From contig JAITGF010000006.1 of the NCBI GenBank assembly GCA_031280795.1, forward strand, positions 1-29,668: a stretch of DNA of 29,668 bases. The letters are read 5' to 3'. This DNA is from Candidatus Ancillula prorhinotermitis. Its GTDB lineage: Bacteria > Actinomycetota > Actinomycetes > Actinomycetales > Bifidobacteriaceae. The notes under the pieces were generated by a model, which searched no databases, had not been told where the DNA came from, and saw nothing but the letters and a program-made list of their open reading frames with translations. The translations under genes and the position numbers were made by a program. Positions 6,985 to 15,113 of this stretch are shown one piece after another; the first letter of the stretch is position 1; each line of letters starts with the position of its first letter.

Positions 6985-9716
6985 TATTTGCTATTCTCCT
7001 TCTTGCTCGTTTTTGCGGGCGCCGTCGATGCGGCGGTTGCTTTTTTAGGCGTTATTTTCTTCGGGGTAGGCTTTGCAGGCGCCTTCTTAGGGGTTGCTTT
7101 TGTGGTCATTTTCTTAGCAGCCGCACTAGTCGCACTCGCCTTTGTGCTTGACTTTGCGCTTGACTTTGTACTTGACTTTGCGCTAGGTTTTGTGCTAGTC
7201 TTTGCAGCAGGCTTCTTAGCAGTCATTTTTGCGGGCGTTTTAGCAGTGGCTGTAGTTTTAGAAGACGACTTCTTAGTAGCAGGTTTTGCAGTAGACTTAG
7301 TGGCACCCTTTGAGGTCTTCTTAGTAGCAGGTTTTTTCTGCTCGGACTTCTTAGGAGCGTCTTTCTTTGTGGTATCCGCGACTCCGTCATCTGCTTCGCC
7401 TTCATCTGAAATGATTGCTTGCAGTTTTGAGATATCTTTCCCTTTGGCTAATGCTTTGCGCTCAGCAATAGTTAAGGTGACGTCAAGAATATCTTCTTCT
7501 GAGCCCCCAGACTTAAGTACATTTAGCTTTTTCTCCATCAATGCTTCGTGCTCTTTTGCCTGAATGCGTGCCTCAAGCTTTGACTCACGCTTAGAGACTT
7601 TTGCTTGCTTCGCCTTAGAGCGAGCCTCAAGTCGCTGCTCTTTTTCTAGCTTATCTTCAAGCTTGCGTTGGTCGCGAAGCTCTTGCTTTTCCTTACTTGT
7701 CATTGCACGATAGCGCTCAGCATTATCGGCGCCGAGGTTAAAAGCAGAAAGACCAGATAGCGGGTGTCCGTTTCTAAAGAAGCGAATCTTCGAAAGCAGG
7801 ATTACTGCGGGGTGTGTAAACATGTAGACCACCGCTAAGTCGATTAAAGTAGTCAAACCTAACGTGAAGGCAAAACCACGCACACCACCGACGGCGAGCA
7901 TGTAAAGCACAACTGCTGCTAAGATGTTGACAGTATCAGAAGCGAGAATCGTCTGCAATGCACGTTTCCAACCGCGCGCAACTGCCATATCAAGACTACG
8001 TCCATCGCGAAGCTCATCGCGAATGCGCTCGAAGTAGACGATGAATGAGTCAGCGGTGATACCAATTGCTACGATTAAGCCGATGATACCTGGGAGTGAT
8101 AGGCGGTATCCGATTTGCCAGCTGAGCAATAGCAACACACCATACGTTAGCAGAGCTGCTACGCCTAGTGAACCAACGGTAACCAGGCCTAAGGCGCGAT
8201 ACTGGAAGAGCGAGTAAATCACTACTAGCAAGAGCCCGAGTAGACCTGCCAGAAGACCTTTTTGCAACTGCTCAGAACCAAGCGATGCTGAAACCTGCTC
8301 TTTAGAGTCAACGTTGAAGCTCATTGGTAGCGCACCAAAGCTGAGCTGGTTGGCCAAAGTAGTAGACCATTCGCGAGTCTTTGCCATGCCTTCAGACTGT
8401 GCGCTTCCAGAGGAAATCTCAACTCCGTTACCCTTGACGAAAGTCGTATCGGGTTGGATTGAAGGCGCCGAAATAACTAGACCGTCGAGGACGATTGCGA
8501 ACTGGTTGCGTGGCTCAGAAAGCTTCTTGATTTGCTCAGAGATTGCGATAAAATCATCATCAGCTTTGTCTTTGAACTGCAATGATACCACCCACTCGTT
8601 TGAGGTGCGTCCGTTTTGCAGAGGCTTCAGACCGGCTTGAGCTTTGTCGATACCATCACCTTCAACTGCTACTGAGGAAAGCATGTACTTATATGAACCA
8701 TCTTGCTGGCAAGACACTAGCGGCTTTGAAGAGTCATCATTGCCCCCACCTTTACGGTTCTCTTCCTTCGAACAATCCATTGCATCGAAAGCTGCAATGT
8801 CTTCATCGGTAATCTCCGAATACTTAGACGTTCCAGAAGCTGTATCTGAGGCACGCTCAGTTTCAAAGGTGGCTTTATCTTTAGCTGCCGCAGCTTCTAT
8901 GTAGCCCTTCGACTCTTCTTCATCTATGCTACCATCACCATTCTTATCAGCTTGCTGCATCAGCTCCTGGTCGCCTTCCTGGTTGGCAAGCGCGCTCTTT
9001 TGCCCAAGTGCAGCTGAGTAGAAGTTAGCAGTCGGTGCGCCGGCGGTGATGACAGGGCGGAAGCGCATCTTAGCAGCGTTTGAAATCAGCTTGATGGTTT
9101 CATCAGATGGGGTTTCGCCAGGGATCCCCACAACGATATTCGAATTGCCTTGCTGGTTGATTTCTGCTTCAGACACACCCGACGCATCGATACGCTGGCG
9201 GATAACCTCAATGGCTTGAGAAAGTGCATTTTCATCTATCTGATAGTCACCTTCAACCACAGGAGAAAGGATAATCTGAGTACCGCCGGCTAAATCAAGT
9301 GCGAACTTCGGGATGAATCCTACAGCGTCAGGCGTCTTCGGGGAGTCAGATACGTTATTGTCCTCTGAATTGACTTGATTGGCACCATCTCCAGCATCGT
9401 TCGCCTCAGGAGTGGCGTTTTCGTCGCCTTCGCCGTTAGAAGCAGATTCATCACCTGGAGTGCTAGCCTCAGGTGTGGCATTCGGGTCAGTTGATACGTC
9501 AGCGCTTTGATCCGCCGTAGCGTCAGGGCTCTGGTCGCTTGACTCGTCTGTAGACTGATCAGGGGCTGGCTCTTCGGTCTTGGGGGCAGTCAGCTCATCC
9601 CAGTGTAACTGTACGACATTGAAACCAATTATCCCATATATTAGGAATATGATTATAAACAACGTTACCAGTGTGCGTACTGGATGCTGTGCCTTTGCGG
9701 AATTTTTTACTGCCAT
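6984..9716 (-). CDS. secD: Protein translocase subunit SecD with extended N- and C-terminal regions
   Basis: At 910 residues this SecD is much longer than the E. coli protein (615). TM1 (residues about 14-38) is followed by an acidic Ser/Asp/Glu-rich stretch to about residue 130, then the P1 domain motif ALDLAGGTQIIL. An unusual insert at residues 257-268 reads DKNGDGSIDEEE, a canonical EF-hand loop. The C-terminal membrane block contains VAIGITADSFIVYFERIRDE, the SecD signature. After the last TM come a charged coiled-coil-like segment and, from about residue 780, a Lys/Ala/Ser/Thr-rich tail encoded partly by a 12-bp tandem repeat. The gene follows yajC by 19 nt. Confidence 0.95.
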   Translation of the reverse strand: MAVKNSAKAQHPVRTLVTLFIIIFLIYGIIGFNVVQLHWDELTAPKTEEPAPDQSTDESSDQSPDATADQSADVSTDPNATPEASTPGDESASNGEGDENATPEANDAGDGANQVNSEDNNVSDSPKTPDAVGFIPKFALDLAGGTQIILSPVVEGDYQIDENALSQAIEVIRQRIDASGVSEAEINQQGNSNIVVGIPGETPSDETIKLISNAAKMRFRPVITAGAPTANFYSAALGQKSALANQEGDQELMQQADKNGDGSIDEEESKGYIEAAAAKDKATFETERASDTASGTSKYSEITDEDIAAFDAMDCSKEENRKGGGNDDSSKPLVSCQQDGSYKYMLSSVAVEGDGIDKAQAGLKPLQNGRTSNEWVVSLQFKDKADDDFIAISEQIKKLSEPRNQFAIVLDGLVISAPSIQPDTTFVKGNGVEISSGSAQSEGMAKTREWSTTLANQLSFGALPMSFNVDSKEQVSASLGSEQLQKGLLAGLLGLLLVVIYSLFQYRALGLVTVGSLGVAALLTYGVLLLLSWQIGYRLSLPGIIGLIVAIGITADSFIVYFERIRDELRDGRSLDMAVARGWKRALQTILASDTVNILAAVVLYMLAVGGVRGFAFTLGLTTLIDLAVVYMFTHPAVILLSKIRFFRNGHPLSGLSAFNLGADNAERYRAMTSKEKQELRDQRKLEDKLEKEQRLEARSKAKQAKVSKRESKLEARIQAKEHEALMEKKLNVLKSGGSEEDILDVTLTIAERKALAKGKDISKLQAIISDEGEADDGVADTTKKDAPKKSEQKKPATKKTSKGATKSTAKPATKKSSSKTTATAKTPAKMTAKKPAAKTSTKPSAKSSTKSSAKSSTKASATSAAAKKMTTKATPKKAPAKPTPKKITPKKATAASTAPAKTSKKENSK
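7141..7200. repeat. 12-bp tandem repeat (5 units) inside secD
   Basis: Five adjacent 12-bp units begin with TTTG (TTTGTGCTTGAC, TTTGCGCTTGAC and variants). On the minus strand they encode the tetrapeptide K-S-S-T/A repeated in the SecD tail. Because 12 is a multiple of three, gain or loss of units would keep the reading frame. Confidence 0.85.
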
Positions 9717-9735
9717 TTACCCTAACTCGCTTTAC

Positions 9736-10323
9736 TTATACTTGCTCTTCTGAATCGAGACCGTCATTTTCTTCAAACTCTTGACGGTCTTTGTCTGACA
9801 AAACATCAGCCTCGGTCGTCATTTCTTCATCTAAATTTTCGGGTTTACCTTTTGCCTTCTTCGGTGTTTTCGCAGCAGGTGTTTTTGCGGATGACTTCTT
9901 GGGCTGCTTCTTGGCTGTGGTTTTTTCATCCTTTTCGCTCATATCAGCATCACCTTTGGGCGCTTTTGAAGTGGATGACTTCTTTGCTGAAGTTTTCTTA
10001 GGAGCGTCAACTTCAGGAGTTTCTTCAGCGATTGCTGGAGCTTTATTACCGCGGATAGGCTCAGGGTTGACTTCTGGGCGCTTTACGATTGCGTCTTGAA
10101 GCCATCTTGAGCGTGTGCCTTCTGAGTCAAGCACAATAGTACCTGTTTTAACATCCTTTTCGATAATCTTACCAATCAGACCAGAGCCAGTCATTACCTC
10201 GTCGCCCACTGACAACGAATTACGAAAGCGCTCAATATCTTGCTGCTGCTTTTTGTTGCTGCGGGTTGAGAAAGCAAGCATTCCCACCATTACTAGTACT
10301 ACTAGCAGTATTGAAAGTTCCAT
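9736..10323 (-). CDS. yajC: Preprotein translocase subunit YajC with lysine-rich tail
   Basis: This 195-residue protein is the small SecDF-associated subunit. It has one N-terminal membrane segment (LSILLVVLVMVGMLAF), then the YajC core: RSNKKQQQDIERFRNSLSVGD, VMTGSGLIGKI and TIVLDSEGTRSRW. The extra C-terminal half is rich in Lys, Ala, Ser and Glu (KKTSAKKSSTSK...), similar in style to the SecD tail; E. coli YajC ends at about 110 residues. I chose the ATG at 10323 because AGGAGG precedes it by 4 nt; an in-frame ATG 6 codons upstream has no such site. It is the first gene of the unit with secD, secF and rel. Confidence 0.93.
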   Translation of the reverse strand: MELSILLVVLVMVGMLAFSTRSNKKQQQDIERFRNSLSVGDEVMTGSGLIGKIIEKDVKTGTIVLDSEGTRSRWLQDAIVKRPEVNPEPIRGNKAPAIAEETPEVDAPKKTSAKKSSTSKAPKGDADMSEKDEKTTAKKQPKKSSAKTPAAKTPKKAKGKPENLDEEMTTEADVLSDKDRQEFEENDGLDSEEQV

Positions 10324-10370
10324 ATATCCTCCTATAAACATAATCTATCGGTCATTGTCGAATGCCGAAT

Positions 10371-10430
10371 TTACGGTAACAAAAAGTTAATGTATAAAAT
10401 ATACACGCGCAAATGCGAGCCCTCGCACAT
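10371..10430 (-). CDS. Possible 19-codon leaderless upstream ORF before yajC
   Basis: The yajC promoter's -10 box is followed after 7 nt by ATG, then 18 more codons and TAA. The translation is MCEGSHLRVYILYINFLLP. It has no ribosome site and would be read as a leaderless message. A 6-bp GC-rich hairpin (TGCGAG-GG-CTCGCA, 10414-10427) covers codons 2-6. The stop is 47 nt before the yajC ATG. It could be an attenuating or stalling leader peptide for the sec operon, or a chance ORF. Nothing similar is recognised. Confidence 0.35.
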   Translation of the reverse strand: MCEGSHLRVYILYINFLLP

Positions 10431-10437
10431 TAACTAC

Positions 10438-10467
10438 ATTATAACACATATTGCTCGCCCGTGTCAA
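10438..10467 (-). promoter_or_regulatory. yajC-secD-secF-rel promoter
   Basis: TTGACA (10467-10462), an 18-bp spacer and TATAAT (10443-10438) lie back-to-back with the clpC promoter. Transcription would start near 10430, leaving a leader of about 107 nt before yajC. Confidence 0.85.
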
Positions 10468-10468
10468 G

Positions 10469-10479
10469 CGCTATAAGCG
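10469..10479. promoter_or_regulatory. Candidate ClgR operator
   Basis: On the minus strand the site reads CGCTTATAGCG. This fits the core CGCYNANRGCG described for the actinobacterial regulator ClgR, which activates clp genes. It sits 13 bp upstream of the clpC -35 box, a good place for an activator, and also touches the -35 of the divergent yajC promoter. The match rests on recall of the published motif. Confidence 0.55.
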
Positions 10480-10492
10480 ACCAAAAAAATGC

Positions 10493-10528
10493 TTGACACA
10501 AATAGGCTAGATATGTTATAATTAGACT
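10493..10528 (+). promoter_or_regulatory. clpC promoter giving a leaderless mRNA
   Basis: TTGACA (10493-10498), an 18-bp spacer and TATAAT (10517-10522) are followed by exactly 6 nt and the clpC ATG. The expected transcription start coincides with the A of ATG, and there is no Shine-Dalgarno. Confidence 0.85.
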
Positions 10529-12985
10529 ATGTTTGATAGTTTCACCGATATGGCAGGTAATGTCATCAGTACTGCACGCGTTCATGCAAAAGAGTTCGGC
10601 CATGCTTTCATTGGCACTGAGCACATTTTGCTAGCACTTACCGAAGTGGAAGATGGTCTAGCAGCAAAAGCCTTAGCAGACGTTGGTCTAGGGGCCGAAA
10701 ATGTGCGCAAAACTTTGCTTGAGCTGATCGGCCAAGAAGTCCCAAGCGATGCAAATGAGCCAAAATTCACTCCAAGGATGAAACGCGTACTTGAGATTGC
10801 CTACAAGCAGACACTAAATATGGGCACAAAGCATGTTTCAACCGAGCACATTTTACTAGGTATCTTAACCGAAGGCGAAGGTGTAGCGCTCAAGATTATG
10901 GCTAAGATGAACGTTTCACCTCAGACTGTCCGACGTGCACTCAGCACCTATATGAAAAACCCCGATGCTGTAAACCCGGACCAGCAAATGGCAGGGCAAG
11001 GCAAAGCAAAATCGTCTCAGACTGGCGTGCAATTACTTGAGAAGTTCGCGCGCAACTTGACAGCCCAAGCTAAAGATGGTCGACTAGACCCTGTAATCGG
11101 CCGCAAAACTGAAGTTGAACGCATCATGCAGATATTAAGCAGGCGCACCAAAAACAACCCGATACTTATCGGTGAGCCGGGGGTGGGTAAGACTGCAGTA
11201 GTTGAAGGCCTTGCCCAGAGCATTGTGCGCTCAGACGTTCCCGAAAACCTAGCTGATAAAGAAATCTACGCCTTAGATTTAGGCTCAATGGTCGCTGGCA
11301 CTAGTTTTAGGGGGCAGTTTGAAGATCGTATCAAAAAAGTGATGACTGAAATCACTAGTCGCGGCAACGTAATACTTTTTATCGACGAGATCCATAACCT
11401 TGTCGGCGCTGGAAATGCTGAGGGTGCACTTGACGCTTCCTCCATATTGAAACCGATGCTTGCTAGAGGCGAGCTGCAAACAATCGGCGCCACTACCTTA
11501 GACGAGTATCGTAAGCACTTCGAAAAGGACGCCGCCCTCGAGCGCCGCTTCCAGCCCATCCAAGTACCCGAACCTTCAATTCCGGATGCGATAGAAATAC
11601 TAAAGGGCCTGAGGGCGCGCTACGAAGCTCATCACAAAGTAATCATCACTGACGATGCGATTGAGGCGGCCGTCAAGCTTTCTGCGCGATATATGAACGA
11701 CCGATTCCTGCCCGATAAGGCTATCGACCTAGTAGACGAGGCAGGTGCACGTTTACACATTGCTCGGATGACCATGCCAGAAGACGTTAAGACGTGCGAC
11801 TTAAAGCTTCGCGAACTTCGAGAAGATCTCACCAAGGCGATTGAAGCCAAGAATTTCCAAGTGGCTGCCCTTTTGAAAGATGACATCGAAGATGCGCGAG
11901 CGCTCAGAGAAAAGGCGCGCGAAAAGTGGTATGCCAAAAGAGGCACCAAAGACCCCAAAGTTGACGCCGAATCTATTGCGAAAGTACTTGAAATGTCTAC
12001 TGGGGTTCCAGTTTACAAGCTAACTGAAGAGGAGTCGAAGCGCTTGTTGAAAATGGAAGATGAGCTACATAAACGCATCATCGGTCAGAATGAGGCAATC
12101 TCTGCGCTTTCGAGGTCAATTCGGCGCACAAGAGCTGGTCTTAAAGACCCGAAGCGACCTAGTGGTTCCTTCATTTTTGCAGGGCCTACTGGTGTTGGTA
12201 AGACTGAGCTAGCCAAAGCATTAGCCCAGTTCCTCTTTGGTGATGAAAGCGCACTTATTCAGGTCGATATGTCTGAATACGGCGAAAAACACACCACTTC
12301 ACGACTATTTGGGGCACCTCCTGGATTTGTCGGCTATGAAGATGGGGGTCAACTTACCGATAAAGTACGTCGCAAACCGTTCTCGGTAATCCTTTTTGAT
12401 GAGATTGAAAAGGCACATCCCGATATCTTCAACACTTTGCTACAAGTTTTAGAAGACGGTCACTTAACTGATTCAACTGGTCGAAACGTTGACTTCAAGA
12501 ACACTGTAATCATTATGACCACCAACCTCGGCTCAGGTGATATCGCTCGAGGGGTGTCAGTTGGATTTGCTGATGACGAAAATGCTGAGTCGAGCTACGA
12601 GCATATGAAATCGAAGGTACGCGAAGATTTGAAGAAGAATTTCCGACCTGAATTCCTGAATCGTCTAGATGATATCATCGTCTTCCCGCAACTGAACAAA
12701 GATGAAATCTTGCAGATTGTGGATAAAATGCTTGAAAATCTACAAAAACGACTTGATGAAAAGGGCATGAAGATGAATGTCAGCACTAAGGCTAAAGAGC
12801 TCTTAGCCGAAAAGGGTTATGATCCAATACTTGGGGCAAGACCATTGCGTCGAGTCATTTCACGCGATATTGAAGATACTTTAAGTGAAAAGATACTCTT
12901 TGGTGAAGTTGTTGATGGTCAAACTATCTGTATCGACGTAAAAGACGGAGAGTTTACGGTCAACGTAAAAGGAGACGTAAAATGA
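10529..12985 (+). CDS. clpC: ATP-dependent Clp protease ATP-binding subunit ClpC
   Basis: This 818-residue Hsp100 unfoldase feeds substrates to ClpP in the cytoplasm. The N domain has the double Clp repeat (FGHAFIGTEHILLAL and TKHVSTEHILLGIL). NBD1 has Walker A GEPGVGKT near residue 214 and Walker B VILFIDEIHNLVGAG. A middle domain with a UVR-like segment (residues about 425-460) distinguishes ClpC from ClpA/ClpB. NBD2 has Walker A GPTGVGKT near residue 552 and Walker B VILFDEIEKAHPD, then the C-terminal D2-small domain. Length is typical. Its mRNA should be leaderless, and a ClgR-like box lies upstream. The stop overlaps feoA in ATGA. Confidence 0.97.
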   Translation: MFDSFTDMAGNVISTARVHAKEFGHAFIGTEHILLALTEVEDGLAAKALADVGLGAENVRKTLLELIGQEVPSDANEPKFTPRMKRVLEIAYKQTLNMGTKHVSTEHILLGILTEGEGVALKIMAKMNVSPQTVRRALSTYMKNPDAVNPDQQMAGQGKAKSSQTGVQLLEKFARNLTAQAKDGRLDPVIGRKTEVERIMQILSRRTKNNPILIGEPGVGKTAVVEGLAQSIVRSDVPENLADKEIYALDLGSMVAGTSFRGQFEDRIKKVMTEITSRGNVILFIDEIHNLVGAGNAEGALDASSILKPMLARGELQTIGATTLDEYRKHFEKDAALERRFQPIQVPEPSIPDAIEILKGLRARYEAHHKVIITDDAIEAAVKLSARYMNDRFLPDKAIDLVDEAGARLHIARMTMPEDVKTCDLKLRELREDLTKAIEAKNFQVAALLKDDIEDARALREKAREKWYAKRGTKDPKVDAESIAKVLEMSTGVPVYKLTEEESKRLLKMEDELHKRIIGQNEAISALSRSIRRTRAGLKDPKRPSGSFIFAGPTGVGKTELAKALAQFLFGDESALIQVDMSEYGEKHTTSRLFGAPPGFVGYEDGGQLTDKVRRKPFSVILFDEIEKAHPDIFNTLLQVLEDGHLTDSTGRNVDFKNTVIIMTTNLGSGDIARGVSVGFADDENAESSYEHMKSKVREDLKKNFRPEFLNRLDDIIVFPQLNKDEILQIVDKMLENLQKRLDEKGMKMNVSTKAKELLAEKGYDPILGARPLRRVISRDIEDTLSEKILFGEVVDGQTICIDVKDGEFTVNVKGDVK

Positions 12986-13206
12986 AGCTAAAAGACTGCA
13001 AAATTGGTGAGTCCATCATCGTTGAGAATATCGACCTAGAAAGTGACTACTGCTTCAGGTTACGTGAAATTGGAATCACTGAAGGCGTGAGCCTGAAAGT
13101 TTGCCAGACTTGCACGTTTGGTGGAAAAGTGATAGCTAAAGGTACTGAACGCATTGGTATCGACGCTAAACTTGCTAATGCGATCACTGTAAAACGCGCA
13201 GAATAG
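12982..13206 (+). CDS. feoA: Ferrous iron transport protein FeoA
   Basis: This small SH3-like cytosolic protein (74 residues) is needed for FeoB function. It shows the expected pattern: LKDCKIGESIIVENI at the start, LREIGITEGVSLKV in the middle and GIDAKLANAITV at the end. AAGGAG precedes the ATG, which overlaps the clpC TGA in ATGA. It therefore appears co-transcribed with clpC and has no promoter of its own that I can see. Confidence 0.92.
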   Translation: MKLKDCKIGESIIVENIDLESDYCFRLREIGITEGVSLKVCQTCTFGGKVIAKGTERIGIDAKLANAITVKRAE

Positions 13207-13217
13207 AGGAGTTATTA

Positions 13218-15113
13218 ATGAAAAGAATCGCTTTAATCGGTAACTCAAACGTCGGCAAATCTACGCTTTTTAATACGCTAACCAAATCTCACCAAAAGGT
13301 GGTAAACGCTCCTGGAACGACCGTATCAGTTGAAACTGGTGAGTGGGGCGAGTATGAGCTAATCGACATCCCCGGGTTAATCTCTTTTTACCACATCTCC
13401 CCCGACGAAGAGGTTGCTACAAATGCGATTATGCATGAAGATGAAACTTTACGACCAGATGTGGCAATTTTAGTCGCCGATGCACTTCATTTATCACGAG
13501 CGCTTTACCTGCTTGCCCAAGTTAAAGCTTCAGGGTTGCCAATCATTTTAGCGATAACGATGGTCGACCTTGCCCAGAAGCGTGGCGTAGCTCTTGATAA
13601 AGAACTGATTAAAGAAGTGTCTGGCGTGCACGAAGTCGTCTTCTTAGATGCGAGAAGTGGCAAGGGTAGTGTTGATCTTAAAAAAGCAGTAGATAGTGCG
13701 CCCGAGAGCGGTTCTCTGAACACCACTGACGACCCTAAAGCATGGGCAAAAGAGCACGCTGCCGAGCACTTCGCCTGGGTTGAAGGCGCTGAGCAAAAAC
13801 TGCAGCTCCACCGCCTTGAAGAAACCGCCACCAAACACAAAATAGATAAGGTTTTACTGAATCGATTCTGCGGTGTAGGAATTTTTGCCCTGATTATGTT
13901 TGCCGTCTTTTGGGTGACAACCACTGTCGCAGCACCGTTTATAGACTTCTTTGATATCACGCTACGTGATTTACTAAGCTCTGGTGAAGATGGCTTTTGG
14001 TTCCTCTTTTATGATAATGTTATACTAGAAACTGTCATTACAGTACTGACCTTCTTGCCACCAATGTTCTTCATGTTTATATCACTAGCAATACTTGAAG
14101 GGTCTGGCTATATGGCGCGCGCAGCGTTTGTAGCCGATCGCATCATGAAAGCTATCGGCTTAGACGGGCGCTCCTTATTGCCGCTAATCGTCGGATTTGG
14201 ATGCAACTTGCCCGCAGTGTCTGGTACTAGAATTATATCAGATTCCCGCTCACGGCGCACGCTTGGGTATTTAATACCGTTTACACTCTGCTCTGCCCGT
14301 CTCGCCGTATTTGTGGTGCTAGCGCACGCATTTTTCCCTGAAAGTGCTGGGTTGGTGGTATTTTTGATGTACATCATCTCCATAGTGGTGATAATTTTAG
14401 TTGGCATGACAATTAGAATAGTGAAACGCGACAAATACACTACTAACCCCTTCATAATTTCACTTCCGCCCTACCAACTCCCGCTGGTATTGCCGATGCT
14501 GCGCTCAACTGGCTCAAAACTGATGATGTTCATTAAAGAGGCTGGTACTATCATTGCAATCGTTATTACAGTACTGTTTATGCTCCAAAACGTTCCGCTA
14601 GCAGGGACTAAGAACATCGATGGAAGTGACACCCATTTCGCGGACGTCGACGATATTCATAACTCGTACTACGGGTTCGTCACCGACGCTGTCGCCCCAG
14701 CCTTTTCGCCGGCAGGGTTTGGGGACTGGCACTTCTCTTCTGCATTAATTACAGGCTTTTTGGCCAAAGAAGTGGTAGTTGCGTCTCTAGCGAACTCTTA
14801 CGGCATCGACTCCGACGCCCTAGAAGATGAAGAAAATGCTGACGCAGATGCGGAAGAAAATGCAGAACCAGCTTCACAAGCGCTTGGCGAACAACTTGCT
14901 TCGACCCTAGAGTTATCTTCTGGTGGGCATCAAGTGCCAGCCGGAATCGCCTTCATGGTGTTTATACTCTGCTATGTGCCTTGCTTAGCCACAGCTGCAG
15001 CTTTGAAGCGTGAATATGGATTCAAGTTCGCCATAAAATCTGCGTGCGTTTCACTTTCTATTGCATACGTTTTAGCGGTACTCATCTTCCAGATTGGGTC
15101 GCTTTTTGCGTAG
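13218..15113 (+). CDS. feoB: Ferrous iron transporter FeoB
   Basis: This 631-residue membrane Fe(II) importer has an N-terminal G domain: G1 GNSNVGKS (residues 8-15), G2 around APGTTVSVETG, G3 DIPG, G4 TMVD (Thr where Asn is usual) and a G5-like DARSGKG. The permease part has the two gate motifs, GSGYMARAAF...GFGCNLPAVSGTR and a second Cys segment ILCYVPCLATAAALKREYG. It is shorter than E. coli FeoB (773). A negatively charged loop rich in Glu/Asp lies between late membrane segments (residues about 535-555). AGAGGAG precedes the ATG 11 nt after feoA. Confidence 0.96.
   Translation: MKRIALIGNSNVGKSTLFNTLTKSHQKVVNAPGTTVSVETGEWGEYELIDIPGLISFYHISPDEEVATNAIMHEDETLRPDVAILVADALHLSRALYLLAQVKASGLPIILAITMVDLAQKRGVALDKELIKEVSGVHEVVFLDARSGKGSVDLKKAVDSAPESGSLNTTDDPKAWAKEHAAEHFAWVEGAEQKLQLHRLEETATKHKIDKVLLNRFCGVGIFALIMFAVFWVTTTVAAPFIDFFDITLRDLLSSGEDGFWFLFYDNVILETVITVLTFLPPMFFMFISLAILEGSGYMARAAFVADRIMKAIGLDGRSLLPLIVGFGCNLPAVSGTRIISDSRSRRTLGYLIPFTLCSARLAVFVVLAHAFFPESAGLVVFLMYIISIVVIILVGMTIRIVKRDKYTTNPFIISLPPYQLPLVLPMLRSTGSKLMMFIKEAGTIIAIVITVLFMLQNVPLAGTKNIDGSDTHFADVDDIHNSYYGFVTDAVAPAFSPAGFGDWHFSSALITGFLAKEVVVASLANSYGIDSDALEDEENADADAEENAEPASQALGEQLASTLELSSGGHQVPAGIAFMVFILCYVPCLATAAALKREYGFKFAIKSACVSLSIAYVLAVLIFQIGSLFA

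Noticed and set aside
6988..7563. A 191-codon open frame on the plus strand opposite the secD tail
   Set aside because: Its Phe/Ala/Val-rich sequence is the complement of the Lys/Ala-rich SecD tail. It has no family features and lies wholly inside secD.
9791..10099. A 102-codon plus-strand frame opposite yajC
   Set aside because: It is the shadow of the low-complexity YajC tail and has no ribosome site or known motif.
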